64,000 nucleotides of DNA from Cymodocea nodosa (GCA_036874045.1 CM072339.1:3851501-3915500); one strand, 5' to 3'. Numbered from the stretch's first letter, positions 20,643 through 34,478 are shown. A program made the numbers and translations. The notes: generated by a model from the sequence alone, not told the origin.

Positions 20643-22627
20643 TGTTTAGAATGAAAAAGTACATAATATTAACGATTAAATGATGGTTAATTACATAATA
20701 TTTAGCTTATCATATGAGAACTAAGTCATTATGTTATAATTACACTATTATATGCTTTAATGAAAGAATCTGCATAATTTTAGGGAATTAGTATTAATTA
20801 AGTACATTTCTGAACTGTCAATGAATTACGAGTTTTTTAATTCTTAAGTATCTGAATTTTCTGTTATTTCAGAGAGTTATATTGCATGTACCAAATAGTT
20901 ATGTTTTAAATGATAGAAGAATATTTTATTATTTCCTAGAGTACACGTGTTGAAACCTTAATGCATGACTTAAGTGAATGTTTGGTAAGTTATTTGATAA
21001 CTATCCGAAATGTGTTTGAGCATCGAATAGTTAGGTTTGTAAGTATCCGAAATATCTGAACTCATTAAGTTAGAATTATGCACGTGTTGAATTTAAATGT
21101 TTTATTATGTCATGTGAGTTGCACATGTATAACTTGTTAAGTTAGCATAACTATATGTACTGAGTTACTTGAATATACACTAAGGTAATGCGTTGTGTTA
21201 GTGTTATAAGCTTATAAGTTATTTCTTTATTGCACGTGTTTTATAGTTAAATCAACGAAGTAAGTTCGTTGAGTTACACTAATTTCACGGACCATTTATT
21301 TTCTAACATGCCATTGTAGCAGTTGTAGAAATAGGAAATTCAAAGGAAAACCACGATTGCATGTATCATGTAGGAATTCACTCGTGGAATGAAGAAAAAA
21401 TCACCATCATTGATATGAAGGAAGGAAATCCAATTGATCATTTAAGCAGAAGCAATTACTACTGAAAGAAATATAAAAGAAGAGGAGAAAGATGAAGAAA
21501 AAGTGTGGGAGAGAGGTGGAGAACCGCACTAACTGTAGGAAGCATTAGAAGTTCCTTGAAGTTCTACACTACTACCAAAATCACCAACCATTAGAGATCT
21601 ATGAGGATACTTTCCGAATGTCAAGTCGATTCTAAGCTAAACACAGTGATTGACAACCATTGAGAGGAGTGATCACGTCGCAAGAAGGGAAGCTATTTTC
21701 ACTAAGCACCGACTCATATCTTAAGAGATTGTAAAGCTTCTAGCCTTGGTTTCGGGTTGATGCCAATATGCTGAAGAGGAGATCATCTTACAATTCTTGG
21801 TTTGCGATTCTATAGGGAGAGGAGGCAAGATTGTAAGTGATTAAGTTTTCAGTGGTGTAATTGCGTCACATGTAGTGATAGAAGTTTTTACTATCGATAG
21901 AGATTTTTACATTTCACCTTTCGCTCATCTTCAGGAACATATCAAAACAAAAAAATACCAAAAATAACTAATTATCTGTGTTTACATTTAATATTAAAGT
22001 GTTGTATTGTTTGTTTTGTATCGTGATTAATGTTATCTTTGCTAGTAATGTGAATGTTTTATGTTTGTTTGATTCAGAAAATAGAAAATAGTTTATTATT
22101 TACTAAAATTGATTTGTTCCAGATACTTAAAGATTTTAATGGTTATTATTTGAAATATCTGAATGTTAGTGTTGCTTAATGACAAATCTAATATGAACTA
22201 ACATTAAAGAGCTTAATTGATGTTATTTACATTCTATGGAACCGCCCAATGGTTGGCCGAATTCCATTGTAAATAGTAGTATTTAACTGAAAAGGTAGGC
22301 TCGTGGAGTTAACTTAAGTCCACGAGGTTAGTCCATTGAGTTAATTATAACTCCATGGACTAAGTCCGTTAAGTTAACTGTAACTCAACGGAGTACTTAA
22401 TTAAATACATATAAACTCCAATATAAAAATCAGAATAGTACACAATTCTTACTTAATCTTTGTGAGATCGACTTGTACTTGCATATAAATATAATATACA
22501 CTGTGCACTTGCAGTTAAAATACAAATTGAACTTAATATCTAATTTGTGTGAAAAGTTGTTTACTTCTAAAAGAATTTATTAATATAAGCATAAAAACAA
22601 ATCAAATATATTTTCACAACCCAAACA
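20643..22627 (+). repeat. Element B 5' LTR
   Basis: From TGTTTAGAATGAAAAAG to AACCCAAACA. It shares its ends and the GC-richer block with the A/C LTRs but carries its own segment (about 21080-21240, GTTAGCATAACTATATG...) shared with 30995-32509 and 32510-34471, defining a second LTR subfamily. Confidence 0.9.
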
Positions 22628-22635
22628 AGTTTTTC

Positions 22636-22653
22636 TAACGCTGTTGCTAGGGA
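22636..22653 (+). promoter_or_regulatory. Primer binding site, tRNA-Asp type, element B
   Basis: A decayed form of TGGCGCCGTTGCCGGGGA, 8 bases after the LTR; the register and flanking AGTTTTNT are the same as in A, C and F. Confidence 0.7.
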
Positions 22654-22734
22654 TTGAGAAGCTAAACAACAATGAATGCTATTTTGTTTTAATATCAGAA
22701 GAAGTGTTGTGTGTTTTATTTTATAATTGAGAAT

Positions 22735-23620
22735 ATGGCATATGCTTATGCTCAAAGATTTCTGAAACATATTGTTAGCATATGTGAATTCTACAATTTG
22801 GAAGGTCATGACATTTCTAATTGTTTGAAACTAAGACAATTACAGATGGTTAAATCACATGAACAATAAATGAATTATATTCAATATAATAGAGCTGAGT
22901 ATGAGAATCCTATAGTTTACCCAACTAATGGTTAATTTAGAATGTGTAATATGTTTAGAGACAAGAAAGTTTGGGATAGGTATGATAGACTAGAGTATAG
23001 TTTAAAGCAAAATATGAACAAATTAGAATAATACATGTGGCAGCAACAAGAAGTCAACCAATTAAATTATAGGAAAAAATATTCAGAACCTAAAATTGAT
23101 ATCATATACAAAACTAAAAAAATCATAATGAAAATAGATCAAAAATTGAATGTAATGAGACTAGATGATCTAGAAAGAAAATTAAAGGCATTGGATGAAT
23201 TTACAAAGAAATTACAAGTTATACAACAGGAAAACACAAATGAAAACTTCAATGTTACAGATTTGCATAATTTACAAGACATACAAATAAAAGAAAATAT
23301 CAATGCAATAGAATTTAAAGAATGTAAGTTAAAACTAAAAACAATTGAAGATCAAAATCATGAAAATGAAATACAAGAACATCATGAAAGTAATAAAAAC
23401 CTAGAAGATGTATTTATAACATTAAGACCTGGAACTAATCTACCACTAAGAACTCAAGAAAAAAGTAATGTGAAGGTGGATAAGAACAAAATTCAAAATG
23501 ATAATGAAAATGTAATATCTAAAAACTTAGAAATGAATGAAGAAAAATCTGAATCTGAAAAATGTTTAATTATTTGTAAATGTAAACTAATTATGTATAT
23601 GAATGTTTGAACAGCATGAT
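22735..23620 (+). pseudogene. 5' gag part, element B (broken)
   Basis: Begins MAYAYAQRFLK 82 bases after the primer site, with the zinc-knuckle region recognisable, then the QQQEVNQLNY and MRLDDLERKLKALDE helical segment and a degenerate TLRPG block. It is collinear with C 39886-40640. It stops at the solo LTR insertion. Confidence 0.75.
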
Positions 23621-25646
23621 TGTTTAGAATGAAAAAGTGCATATTATTAACGGTTAAATGATAGTTAATTGCATAATATTTAGCGTATCATATAGGAATT
23701 AAGTCATTATGTTATAATTGCACTGCAATATGCTTTAATTGAAGAATTTGCTTAATTTGGAGGAATTAATGTTAATTTAGTACATTTATGAACTGTCGAT
23801 AAGTTGCAGGCTGTGAAATTCTTAAGTATCTAAATTTTCTGATATTTTAGACAGTTATGTTTAACATACTGAACATATTCAGACAATTATGTTTAATAGA
23901 CCGAATATGTATCGAATAGTTATGTTTAAATTGCCGAACAATTATGTTTTGAGAGAATATTTTATTATTTCCTAAAGTACACGTGTCGAAACATAATAAA
24001 TGACTTAACTGAACTTTCGGTGAGTTAGCTGTAACTATCCGAAATGCATCTGAGCATCGGATATTTAGACCTGTAACTCTCCGAAATGTTATTTTATGAT
24101 TAAACTACTGCTGACACGTGTTGAGATCTAGTAGATTTACTTAAGTTATATATCAGTGAGTTATTTATAACTATCCGAAATGCACCTAAGCATTGGATAG
24201 TTAAGTTTATAAGTATCCAAAATGCACCTGAGCATCGGATGGTTAAATTTATGCACGTGTTTTATAGTTAAATCAACGAAGAAAGTCTGTTGAGTTATCT
24301 GTAACTCCACAGACTATATATTTTCTAATATGCCACTGTAGCAATTGCAGGAACAGACAGTTGGAAGAGAAAAACCACGTTTGCACGTATCACGTAGGAA
24401 TTCAATCGCGTAGGGAGAAGAAAACATCGTCGTTGATATGAATGAAGGAAATACAACCGACCATTCAAGCAGAAACAGTTACTACTAAAGAAATATAAAA
24501 GAAAAGAAGAAAAAAAGAAGAGTGTGTGATCAATGGGCAGACAGTGTGTGTAGAGGAGGATCGACGTTGCAATTCTCTGAAGTACCACACCAACCATCAT
24601 CATCACCATCATCACCACCATAATCACCAACCATCGGAGGTCTGTGAGGATACTTGCCTGATGTCGGGTCGATTCCGAGCCAAACACAGTGACTGACAAC
24701 CACTGTGAGGAGTGATCGCGTCGCGGAAGGGAAGCCATTTTCACCAAGCGCCGACTCATATTTCAGGAGATCGTAAAGCTTTTAGCCTTGGCTTCGGGTT
24801 GATGCCTGTATGCTGAAGAGGAGATCATCTTGCAATTCTGGACTTGCGATTCTATAGGGAGAGGAGACAGAATTGTAAGTGGTTTAATTTTCAGTGGTGT
24901 AATTGCGTTGCAAGTAGTGTCGGAAGTATTTACTATCAAGTGAGATTACTTTACATTTCACCTTTCGCCCATTTCCATGTTCATATTAAAACAAAAATAC
25001 CAAAAACAATTTATCTATGTTTGTATGTTTTGTATTTGAGTGTTGTATTGTTTGTGTTGTATCGTGATTAATGTTATCTTTCTCAGTGTTGTGATTGTTT
25101 TATGTTTATTTTAGTTTTAATGGTTACTATTTGAATTATATGAATGTTAGCATTACTCAATGATAAATCCAATGTTAACTAACATTAAAGAGCTTAATTA
25201 ATGTTATTTACAATCTATGGAATCGCCCAACGGTTGTCTAAATTCCTCTATAAATAGTAGTATAAAAAAGAAAAGATAGGCTCGTGGAGTTAACTTAAGT
25301 CCACGAGGTTAGTCCGTTGAGTTGTCCATAACTCAATGAACTTAGTCCGTTGAGTTAGCTGTAATTCAACAGAGAGCTTATTGAATATATAAATTTGATT
25401 TTTAATAAGCAAACAGTTCTCAAGTTCGTCAGCAATTCCCAATGGGATCGACCTATACTTGCACACTGATACAATAGACACTATGCACTTGCATTTAAAG
25501 TACAAATTGGAATTAATATCTAAATTGTATTAAAGGTTGTTTGTTTACTTCTAAAAGAAAGAATAGGCATAAAGATAAATTAACTAAGTAAAAACAGAAG
25601 TGACAAATCCAAGTTTTTCTAGTGTAGTGCTGGGAAAACCTAAACA
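23621..25646 (+). mobile_element. Solo LTR of the A/C-type Athila subfamily, inserted in B
   Basis: A complete LTR of about 2.0 kb with TG...CA ends and matching 5-bp duplications ATGAT (23616-23620 and 25647-25651). No internal element sequence is attached, so it is the usual remnant of recombination between two LTRs. Its start GTGCATATTATTAACGG groups it with C rather than with its host B. Confidence 0.9.
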
Positions 25647-25651
25647 ATGAT

Positions 25652-26571
25652 GTTTCTAAATTTGTATAATTACGAATGAATGATTTAATTGAGAATTGTA
25701 TTAAAGATGAATATTATATAGTTGTTTAAAGATCTGCAGGACTGTTTTACAAGTTCTACAATTTTATTAATGATATGGTTAAATGTACGATGAGTGGATA
25801 ATATCTGAACACATCTGTATATTGAAAAGAAGAATTTAATTTCTGCATAACAGGAAATGAATTGTAGGTTAAATATGCATATAATGTTCAGATTTAAAGG
25901 AGTTTAAATTAGAACACTGCATTAATGGTATGTATTTAACTTTATTTAAGTTGATAAAATGCAAGAGAAAAAAATATAGAAGTTAATATGAGGAGTAAGT
26001 TTTAGAAAAATTTGCTAAGTGTTAACTCAATGAAGTAAGTCTATTGAGTTAACCTTAACTTTACGAGGTCAATAATAAAATATAAGGTCACTACGTTGAG
26101 TTATCTGTAACTCAACAAAGTTAGTCTATGGAGTTAGCAAATGGGTGACGAAGCTAGTCCGTTGAGTTAGCTATAACTCAACGAGATTAGTTTGTTGAGT
26201 TAGAAACAGTAACCGAGGCTAGTCTATTGAGTTATTTGTAACTCAACGAGGTTAGTTTGTGGATTAAGCTGAACAGTTATTCTTTTAGCCACGAATGAAA
26301 CTTTGTGGGTTTAGCGGTTATTGAAATTTGAAATTAAAAGTGGAACATGTATCCATAAAAATAGGAACTATACCGTATGTTACAAGACACATTCTTGCAA
26401 CGAGATTCATTTGCCTTATGGACGTGCTTTATAAATATAGAACAGAATGTTATTTATGAATTACCAACACTTGAGGAAAGAAAAGAAAATTCGTTGGGGA
26501 ACTAGAAGGAGAAGCAACTGATTCAACCTCATCCGTCAACAACTATTTATTGAAAACAAAGTATTAGATTG
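25652..26571 (+). other. Spacer, palindrome cluster and leader before the B intron-like segment
   Basis: 25652-26010 is AT-rich spacer like C 47400-47750. 26015-26270 holds four or more GTTGAGTTA/TAACTCAAC dyads. A TATA-like TTATAAATATAG lies at 26429-26440, and the leader ends in ...AGATTG at the donor. No translated product is supported in this stretch. Confidence 0.7.
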
Positions 26572-26615
26572 GTATGTAATTAATCTTCTACTACTTTACT
26601 TTATGTTAAGAGTTT

Positions 26616-27950
26616 GTGAGCACATGGACTCGTTCTCTTAGCACTAAACAATTAATAAGAACACCTACACAGGATTATTTAACACAGAGGCGTACTGAAA
26701 TATTTTCTAAATTGAACTTTAATGAAATCCTTAGGGGTGTAGCTAACCTTTCTTTAAAAGAGAACAAAGATATGGCTGCTCTAGTAGAAAAACCATTAGG
26801 GGAAATTCTGTATCTTGAATTAGTTGATGAACCTTCATGTATTCAATTGCCAAACTTTGAGGAAGATAGGTTTGAATTGAAATCTAATTATATTAGTTAA
26901 TTGCCATACTTTCATAGATTAGAAAGAGAAGATGTCTATTATTTCCTTAGAGAATTTAACAAAGTTTGTCAAATGATGAAAATGTCGAACATGAGTATTG
27001 ATGCTATTAAACTTAGATATATTCTTCTTGCTTTAAAAGATATAACTATGAGGTGGTTATATATTCTATTGCCTGATTCAATTTCTACATGGACTAAATT
27101 TTGCTCTATTTTTTTGGAAAAATATTATCCAACACATCAAACAATTAAAAAGAAAAAGGAAATATTAATGTGTAGCCAAAAACAAGAAGAATCATTTTGG
27201 AAATATTTTGAAAAATTTAAAGATTTACTGACTTAATGTCCACATCATGTAATGAGTAAAGCACAATTAATAGGTATAATTTATGAAGGCATAGATGTTT
27301 CAACTAAATATTTATTAGAATCTATTTGATAGAATAGATTTTTAAAATTGTGTAGTGAAGAAACATGGGCATACTTAGAAAACTTTGCAAAAAGAACTAC
27401 TCAATAGGAAAACTCGGCTGAAGCTATTACAGATAAAAGAATATTACCAATGAGAATGCATGAAATAGATTCAAGCACTATGCTTGAAGTTAAATTAACT
27501 GAGTTAACAAAGAAAATTGAAGAGTTATCATTAAATCAAAAACTAGTAGAAAAGAATGCAAATATTAATGACTTAGATATTATTTATGCTAGAAACTAGA
27601 AAGATAACCTTGGAAATTCTTATAACCCGAATTGGAGAGATCACCCGAACCTTTCTTGGAGAAATAACAATTTCCAAGGAAGAGAAAATATAAATGACAA
27701 AAATATAAGTTATGAAGCATTAATTGAACAAGGATCTAGAATAGAGAAGTTAGAAAAGATAATTAAACAATCGTCTAGATCATGTATTTGGAAATGCTGC
27801 TATTCAAAATCAAAATATGAATAGAAATATACCCCTTAGACAAAAGGAATCAATAGAAGTTAAACCTACTAGAGGATTGCCAATGCAAGCAGTACCTAAC
27901 CTTGTTAATAGAACTATTAATGAAATTGATACCTCCTATGAGAGGAAAAT
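26616..27950 (+). pseudogene. Capsid-type gag frame of element B, inside the intron-like segment (broken)
   Basis: Collinear with A 7140-8327. Open stretches show FELKSNYIS, VYYFLREFNKVCQMMKM, LPDSISTWTKFCSIFLEKYY and, later, SYNPNWRDHPNLSW-type sequence. The N-terminal part (STWTRSLSTKQLIRTPTQDY) starts about 45 bases after the donor. It belongs to the retrotransposon gag family; several breaks. Confidence 0.8.
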
Positions 27951-28066
27951 TAAATAAAGTAGTATGACTGAAGTAACTATGTATAATATAGTAAGTAGAA
28001 AAATATAAAAAGAAAAAAAAATGTAAGTTTAATTATAGTTAGTAGTATTATAGAGTTATTACTTAA

Positions 28067-28110
28067 CTCAACAAACTTAGTCCGTTGAGTTATGACCTAA
28101 CTCCACGAGG
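28067..28110. repeat. Palindromic module before the B acceptor
   Basis: TTAACTCAACAAAC followed by GTCCGTTGAGTTA and TAACTCCACGAGG, matching 6866-6925 in A. Confidence 0.7.
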
Positions 28111-28177
28111 GTATGTAAGTAGCTATGTTAATTTTATCTCTGCTAAATTTTGTTTATGTTATATAGAATCACAACAG

Positions 28178-29317
28178 ATGGAATTGATGAAATTACCACT
28201 AGATGCACTTAGGAAAGTACTGAGTAACTTATCAACTAAAGATCTATGCCAATTGTGTTGTGTGTCAAAAGAAATTAAAGACTGTGTTAGAGAAAAATAT
28301 TTTCATAGACTACAAGTTGCAAAAATGACTAATATTAGAGATGGATTTTTATGAAAGTCATTTAATCGTAGTTCAATCAGTTATAAATATCTGAATATGG
28401 AAGAAACTACTAGAATTCCACCCAATACATTAAAAGGAATAGATCATATTATGGGGATAGATGAAGGATTGATTATTTACCAAACCAAACCAAGGTACAC
28501 AATTTTGTTATCTGACATTTTGATTAGAAATTCTATCACTAGAGAAGAATGGAATATAAGAAGGCCTAATCGATTTGAAGTACCAACTAAAAATTGTGGG
28601 TCAACTTTAACATTTTTTGATAAAAATTCAACCATTCTTGAAAAATTGTATTACTGGAGACCAACTGGAAATTGGGATGAAGATTTATGCTTAAGTGTGT
28701 ATGATTTTCTGAATAGACCTTAGACTGAAAATACTATGATATATCTAGGATAGAAAACATTAATTAACAACATACATGTCATACTTGATGGATATATATA
28801 TTTAGTCACAGATATATCAGTTGCATTTAGATCTGATTTATACATAGTAAGCATAAATAGTTATGATGATGACTTTATAGAAATACTGCCTATACCTAGT
28901 AATATAGTTGAACCACCATCTACAAAACATGATAAAATTCAATTAGGAATGTGGTATAATGAATATGATGATCTTACTTTATATCTAATAAGATGGTGGG
29001 ATGAATTGATGAAATTTCAAATATGGATTATGAAAGACCTAAATGAATGGAAGTGGGAAGAGGAATATATTGAAGTATATATATAAATAGAAACAACTAT
29101 ATTATCTTGGAATAGAAGAGGATCCCTTTTTGCATTCCAATTCATTAATGTTAATACACTTATATTTAGTATTGATAACATATTGCAAGTTTACAAGTTA
29201 AAAAGAAAAGAAGATTGCATTAAAACAGAATTAATAGCAAGAAGAATTATGTCTAAAAAGTTTGCTTGGACTAACACGTTTATTCCATTTGTCACTACTT
29301 TTCAATCATGTTCTTAA
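28178..29317 (+). pseudogene. F-box/FBA-like frame of element B (broken)
   Basis: Exactly 1,140 bases from ATG to the TAA at 29315-29317, the same as A and C. The F-box core is MELMKLPLDALRKVLSNL, then STKDLCQLCCVSKEI; the associated-domain landmarks GIDEGLIIY, LYYWRPTGNW and FQIWIMKDLNEW are in the same positions. The most diverged of the three copies, with several breaks. No indel of net effect separates the copies over the whole span. Confidence 0.85.
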
Positions 29318-30994
29318 ATTGTGATTTTGTACTTTTAATGTTGTGTGTACTCTACATTTATTTTTAGAAAAGAAAGAAAAATTTTTAGTTTTTATTTTAT
29401 TTTATAAAAATAAAATAAAATATCAATCTAGTTTGTTGGTATCTATTCTGGGAAACCAACTAGCTTGCTTGTAAGCCACTAAAGGTATAGGAGCCTAGGT
29501 TCCACACAAGACACTGATTTAACAATTTATGTTTTGTTGTTAAATGTTTTTTTTTTTTTATATTCTGCTTCTATATGTGAATGAAAAGTTTTTCAGAATC
29601 AAAAGTCAGAAAATATTGAAGGAGATATAAAAGAACAGGGTATGTAATTAATTAATTATCCTGAATTTACATTCAAACTCAATTCATGAAGTTATTCAAT
29701 AACTTAACGAACATTGAGTTAGGTGCTAAGTCAATGAAACAATATTCATGCCTACAAACAATTACTGTATTTACTATAAAATCTTTTACATTGAGTACAA
29801 TGCAAAATGTAGGTATGGCGGGAGGTAATTGGATTAAATCCAAGTGATCTTGTTAATTAGAGGAATTAAGATTGTGCTGCAAATTTTTGTGGAAATTGAA
29901 ATTTTTTTTTATGAATTTGCTGTAACTAACTAGAATTTCCTATAACTATCTGATAATTGAGACTATAAAATTTTTAAGAACTATAACTACTTGAATGTTA
30001 TATTTTAAAATCTTATATAAGATGCTATAATTTTACTATTAATACAAATCCAGATATAGTATCTTATGTTTTTACTAAATTTTATGAGTTTAACAATTTC
30101 ATGATTTAAAAAATAAAAATCAGAATGCTTAACTAAAACTCAGTAAATTATCTGAAATCCTAAAAGAGCTGAAATGTTGATTTTTGGATTAAATGAAATA
30201 CATATGATCAAGGATACATTTAATTTGATTGATTAAACTTGTAGAATGATTTATGTGTAAATCTTACGAAACTACAGAAAAAGTATGAGCTTATTGATAT
30301 GGATTCATGTTTTCAGTAAATTATAGAAGCATGATTATATGAGATTTGTGTTTTATTGCATCTGTATGAATAAAATACGTATATATACTATGTTGAAAAG
30401 AAAAAAAAGAGGAAAAAAAGAGAGAAAAACTTTGAGAGTTTATTAATTTGTTTGATCACGAGCCTTTTGTACTTGAGCAGATAGGTATGTAAGGATTGTT
30501 GACCTAAAAAATGACTCTTTAAATCTGGCAACCTATGATCCTGATTAGATCTAGGATTGTTGACTGAAAGCTCGATAACTAGGTACATTAGAAAGCTCTT
30601 GTATGATTCAAGCTTTTCAAATTAATTTTTAAAGTACAAATATGCATATACTGTTCTGAAAAGATAAAAGTGTTTTATGAAATGCAGATATCTTTTGAAT
30701 CAAGTATATTTTCTGTTATCTAAGATTACTGAAGTATGAATCTAGATTAGACTTTTGAAGTTGTTTATTTGAGATACAATTCATTATTCTTCTTGTTTTA
30801 ATCATATTGAGTTGGATTGTGTTCTAATTTGTATGTAGTTGAAATTTGTTTTGGAAATCATATTAGAAAATTCAGAATAACAAATGTTTGAAAAGAAAAA
30901 AAATGATAATTACCACATATGTGTTACTAAAAGACCAACTAGTTAGATCTTAGTAGTTTGCTAAGGGACTAACAAAATTTAAGTATGAGGGAAG
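29318..30994 (+). other. Element B 3' untranslated region
   Basis: Collinear with A and C. It contains the structured block (29421-29520, GTTGGT...ACCAAC and GAGCCTAGG), an internal polypurine tract-like site (about 29811-29826, after TACATTGAGTACAATGCAAA) and the terminal tract AAGTATGAGGGAAG at 30981-30994. No gene is seen. Confidence 0.7.
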
Positions 30995-32509
30995 TGTTTA
31001 GAATAAAAAAGTGCATAATATTAACAGTTAAGTGATAGTTAATTGCATAATATTTAGCTTATCATATGAGAATTAAGTCATTATGTTATAATTGCACTAT
31101 TATATGCTTTAATGAAAGAATCTGCATAATTTCAGGGAATTAGTGTTAATTAAGTACATTTCTGAACTATTAGTGAATTACAAACTTTTTAATTCTTAAG
31201 TATCCAAATTTTCTGTTATTTCGGAGAGTTATATTGCATATACCAAACAGTTATGTTTTAAACGATAGAAGAATATTTTATTATTTTCTGGAGTACACGT
31301 GTTGAAATCTTAACACATGACTTAAGTGAATGTTCAGCAAGTTATCTAGTAACTATCTAAAATGTATCTAAGTATCAAATAGTTAGGTTTGTAGGTATCC
31401 AAAATATCTGAACTCATTAAGTTAGAATTATGCACATGTTGAATTTAAATGTTTTCTTATGTCACATGAGCTGCACATGTATAACTCTTTAAGTTAGCAT
31501 AACTATACGTGTTGAGTTACTTGAATATACACTAAGGTAACGTGTTGTGTTAGTGTATAAGCTTATAAGTTATTTCTTTATTGCACGTGTTTTATAGTTA
31601 AATCAACAAAGTAAGTCTGTTGAGTTACACTAACTCCACAGACCATTTATTTTCTAACATGCCACTATAGTAGTTGTAGAAACAAGAAATTCAAAGGAAA
31701 ACCACAATTGCACGTATCATGTAGGAATTCACTCGTGGAATGAAGAAGAAATCACCATCATTGATATGAAGGAAAGAAATCACCATCATTGATATGAAGG
31801 AAGGAAATCCAACCAATCATTTAAGCAGAAGTAATTACTACTGAAAGAAATATAAAAGAAAAGGAGAAAGATGAAGAAAAAGTGTGGGAGAGAGGTGGAG
31901 AACCACGCTAATTGCAGAAAGTGTCGGAAGTTCCCTGAAACTCCACACCACCACCAAATTCACCAACCATTAGAGGTCTGTGAGGATACTTTTTGGATGT
32001 CGGGTCGATTCCGAGCCAAACATGATGACTGACAATCACTATGAGGGCAGAAAGTGAAGCCATTTTCACCAAGCATCGGCTCATATCTTAGGAGATCGTA
32101 AAGCTTCTAGCCTTGGTTTCAAGTTGATGCTAGTATGTTGAAGAGGAGATCATCTTATAATTCTTGATTCGTGATTCTATAGGGAGAGGAGGCAAGAATG
32201 TAAATGATTAAGTTTTCAGTGATGTAATCGCGTTGCATGTAGTGACGGAAGTTTTTACTATCGATAGAGATTTTTACATTTCACCTTTTGCTCATCTTCA
32301 AGAACATATCAAAAAAAAAAAAAACCAAAAATAACTAATTATCTGTGTTTACATTTAGTATTAAAGTGTTGTATTGTTTGTTTTGTATCGTGATTAATGT
32401 TATCATTGTTAGTAATGTGAATGTTTTATGTTTGTTTGATTTAGAAAATAGTTTATTGTTTACTGAAATTTATTCATTTTAGATACTTAAATATTTTAAT
32501 GGTTACTAT
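30995..32509 (+). repeat. Element B 3' LTR, partial
   Basis: Starts TGTTTAGAATAAAAAAG after the polypurine tract and follows the B subfamily LTR until the LTR of element F takes over at about 32510. A 40-base local duplication (GAAGAAATCACCATCATTGA type) lies near 31745-31800. Confidence 0.85.
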
Positions 32510-34471
32510 TTAGAATGAAAAGTGCATAATATTAAGGGTTAAATGATGGTTAATTGCATAATATTTAGCTTATCATAGGAGAATTAAGCTATTATGTTAT
32601 AATTTCACTTTTATGAAGGAATCTGCATAATTTCAGGGAATTAATGTTAATTAAATACATTTCTAAACTGTCAGTGAATTGCAGGCTGTGAAATTCTTAA
32701 GTATATTCTTAAGTATCCAAATTTTCTATTATTTCAGAGAGTTATATTTAAAGTACCGGACAGTTATGTTTTAAATGCTAAAAGAATATTCAGGTACGCA
32801 GTAACAACTCGTTGAGTTAAAGGCTTAAAGATGTAAAAAGTACAAGTAATAACTCATTGAGTTAGTGAGTAAAAACTGTAAGTTGTATATCTAAACTCGT
32901 TAAGTTAGAATTATGCACGTGTTGAATTTAAATGCTTTAGTATATCACGTGAGCTGCACATGTTTAACTCGTTAAGTTAGCATAACTATACGTGTTGAGT
33001 TACTTGAATATACATTAAGGTAATGCATTGTGTTAGTAGCTTATAAGTTATTTCTTTATTGCACGTGCTTTAGTTAAATCAACGAAGCAAGTATGTTGAG
33101 TTATCTGTAACTCCATGGACCATTTATTTTCTAATATGCCACTGTAGCAATTGTAGAAATAGGACATTTGAAGGAAAACCACGATTACACGTATCACATA
33201 GAAATTCACTTGTGGAATGAAGAAGAAATCACCATTGTTGATATGAATGAAGGAAATCCAACCGATCATCTAAGCAGAAGTAGTTACTACAGAAAGAAAT
33301 ATAGAAGAAGAGGAGAAAGACGAATAAAGTGTGTGTGTAAAGGTGGAGGACCGCACTAACTATAGGAAGCATCGAAAGTTTCCTGAAGCTCCACACCACT
33401 ACCAAATCCACCAACCATTGGAGGTTTGTGAGGATACTTTTCTGATGTTTGGTCGATTCCAAGCAAAACACAGTGACTGACAACCACTGTGAGGAGTGAT
33501 CGCGTCACGGGAAGGGAAGCCATCTTCACCAAGCAATGACTTATATCTCAAGAGATCATAAAGCTTCTAGCCTTGGTTTCGGGTTGATGCCAATATGTTA
33601 AAGAGGAGATCATCTTATAATTTTCGATTCACGATTCTATAGAGAGAGGGGCCAAGATTGTAAGTGATTAAGTTTTCAATGGTGTAATCGCGTCGCATGT
33701 AGTGACGGAAGCTTTTACTGTCAATAGAGATTTTTACATTTCACCTTTCATTCATCTTTAGGAACATATCAAAACAAAAAATACCAAAAATAACAAATTA
33801 TCTATGTTTACATTTAGTATTAATGTGTTGTATTGTTTGTTTTGTATCGTGATTAATGTTATCATTGTCAGTATTGTGAATGTTTTATGTTTATTTGATT
33901 CAGAAAATAGAAAATAGTTTTACAATTTACTGAAATTGATTCATTCTAGATACTTAAAGATTTTAATGGTTACTGTTTAAAATATCTGAATGTTAGTGTT
34001 GCTTAATGATAAATCTAATATTAACTAACATTAAAGAGCTCAATTGATGTTATTTACATTTTGTGGAACCGCCCAATGGTTGGTCGAATTCCTCTATAAA
34101 TAGTAGTATTTAACTAGAAAGATAGACTCGTGGAGTTAACTTAAGTCCACGAGGTTAGTCTGTTGAGTTAGCCATAACTCCACGAACTAAGTCCATTGTG
34201 TTAACTGTAACTCAATAGAGTGTTTACTAAACACATATAAACTCCAATATAAAAAATCAGAACAGTACACAATTCTTACTCAATCTCTATGGGATCGACC
34301 TGTACTTGCACATAAATACAATATACACTGTGCACTTGTAGTTAAAATACAAATTAGAATTAATATCTAATTTGTGTGAAAGGTTGTTTGTTTACTTCTA
34401 AAAGTAATTATTGATATAAGCATAAAGACAAATTAAACAAGTTTAAAAACAGAAGTTAACAAATCCAAACA
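32510..34471 (+). repeat. Element F 5' LTR
   Basis: Subfamily B type. The first bases read TATTTAGAATGAAAAGTG, a decayed form of the usual TGTTTAGAATG; the end is AAATCCAAACA. It includes the palindromes and the GC-richer block (about 33130-33740). Confidence 0.85.
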
Positions 34472-34478
34472 AGTCTTC

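Larger units (their letters stand above)
26572..28166 (+). other. Intron-like GT...AG segment of element B
   Basis: 1,595 bases, from GTATGTAATTAATCTTC to TTTGTTTATGTTATATAG. The boundaries match those in A (1,551 bases) and the point in C where the segment is absent. It contains the capsid frame and a palindromic module near the acceptor. Confidence 0.8.
20643..32509 (+). mobile_element. Element B: Athila-type retrotransposon, broken, holds a solo LTR
   Basis: Parts: 5' LTR (20643-22627), tRNA-Asp primer site, zinc-knuckle gag part, inserted solo LTR (23621-25646), spacer with palindrome cluster, leader, intron-like segment with capsid frame, F-box frame, 3' UTR with both polypurine tracts, and a 3' LTR that is cut short where element F starts. 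It is the same family as A and C but with a different LTR subfamily. It is broken in many places and its decay looks greater than in A and C, so it is probably older. It sits inside copia element G. Confidence 0.9.
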
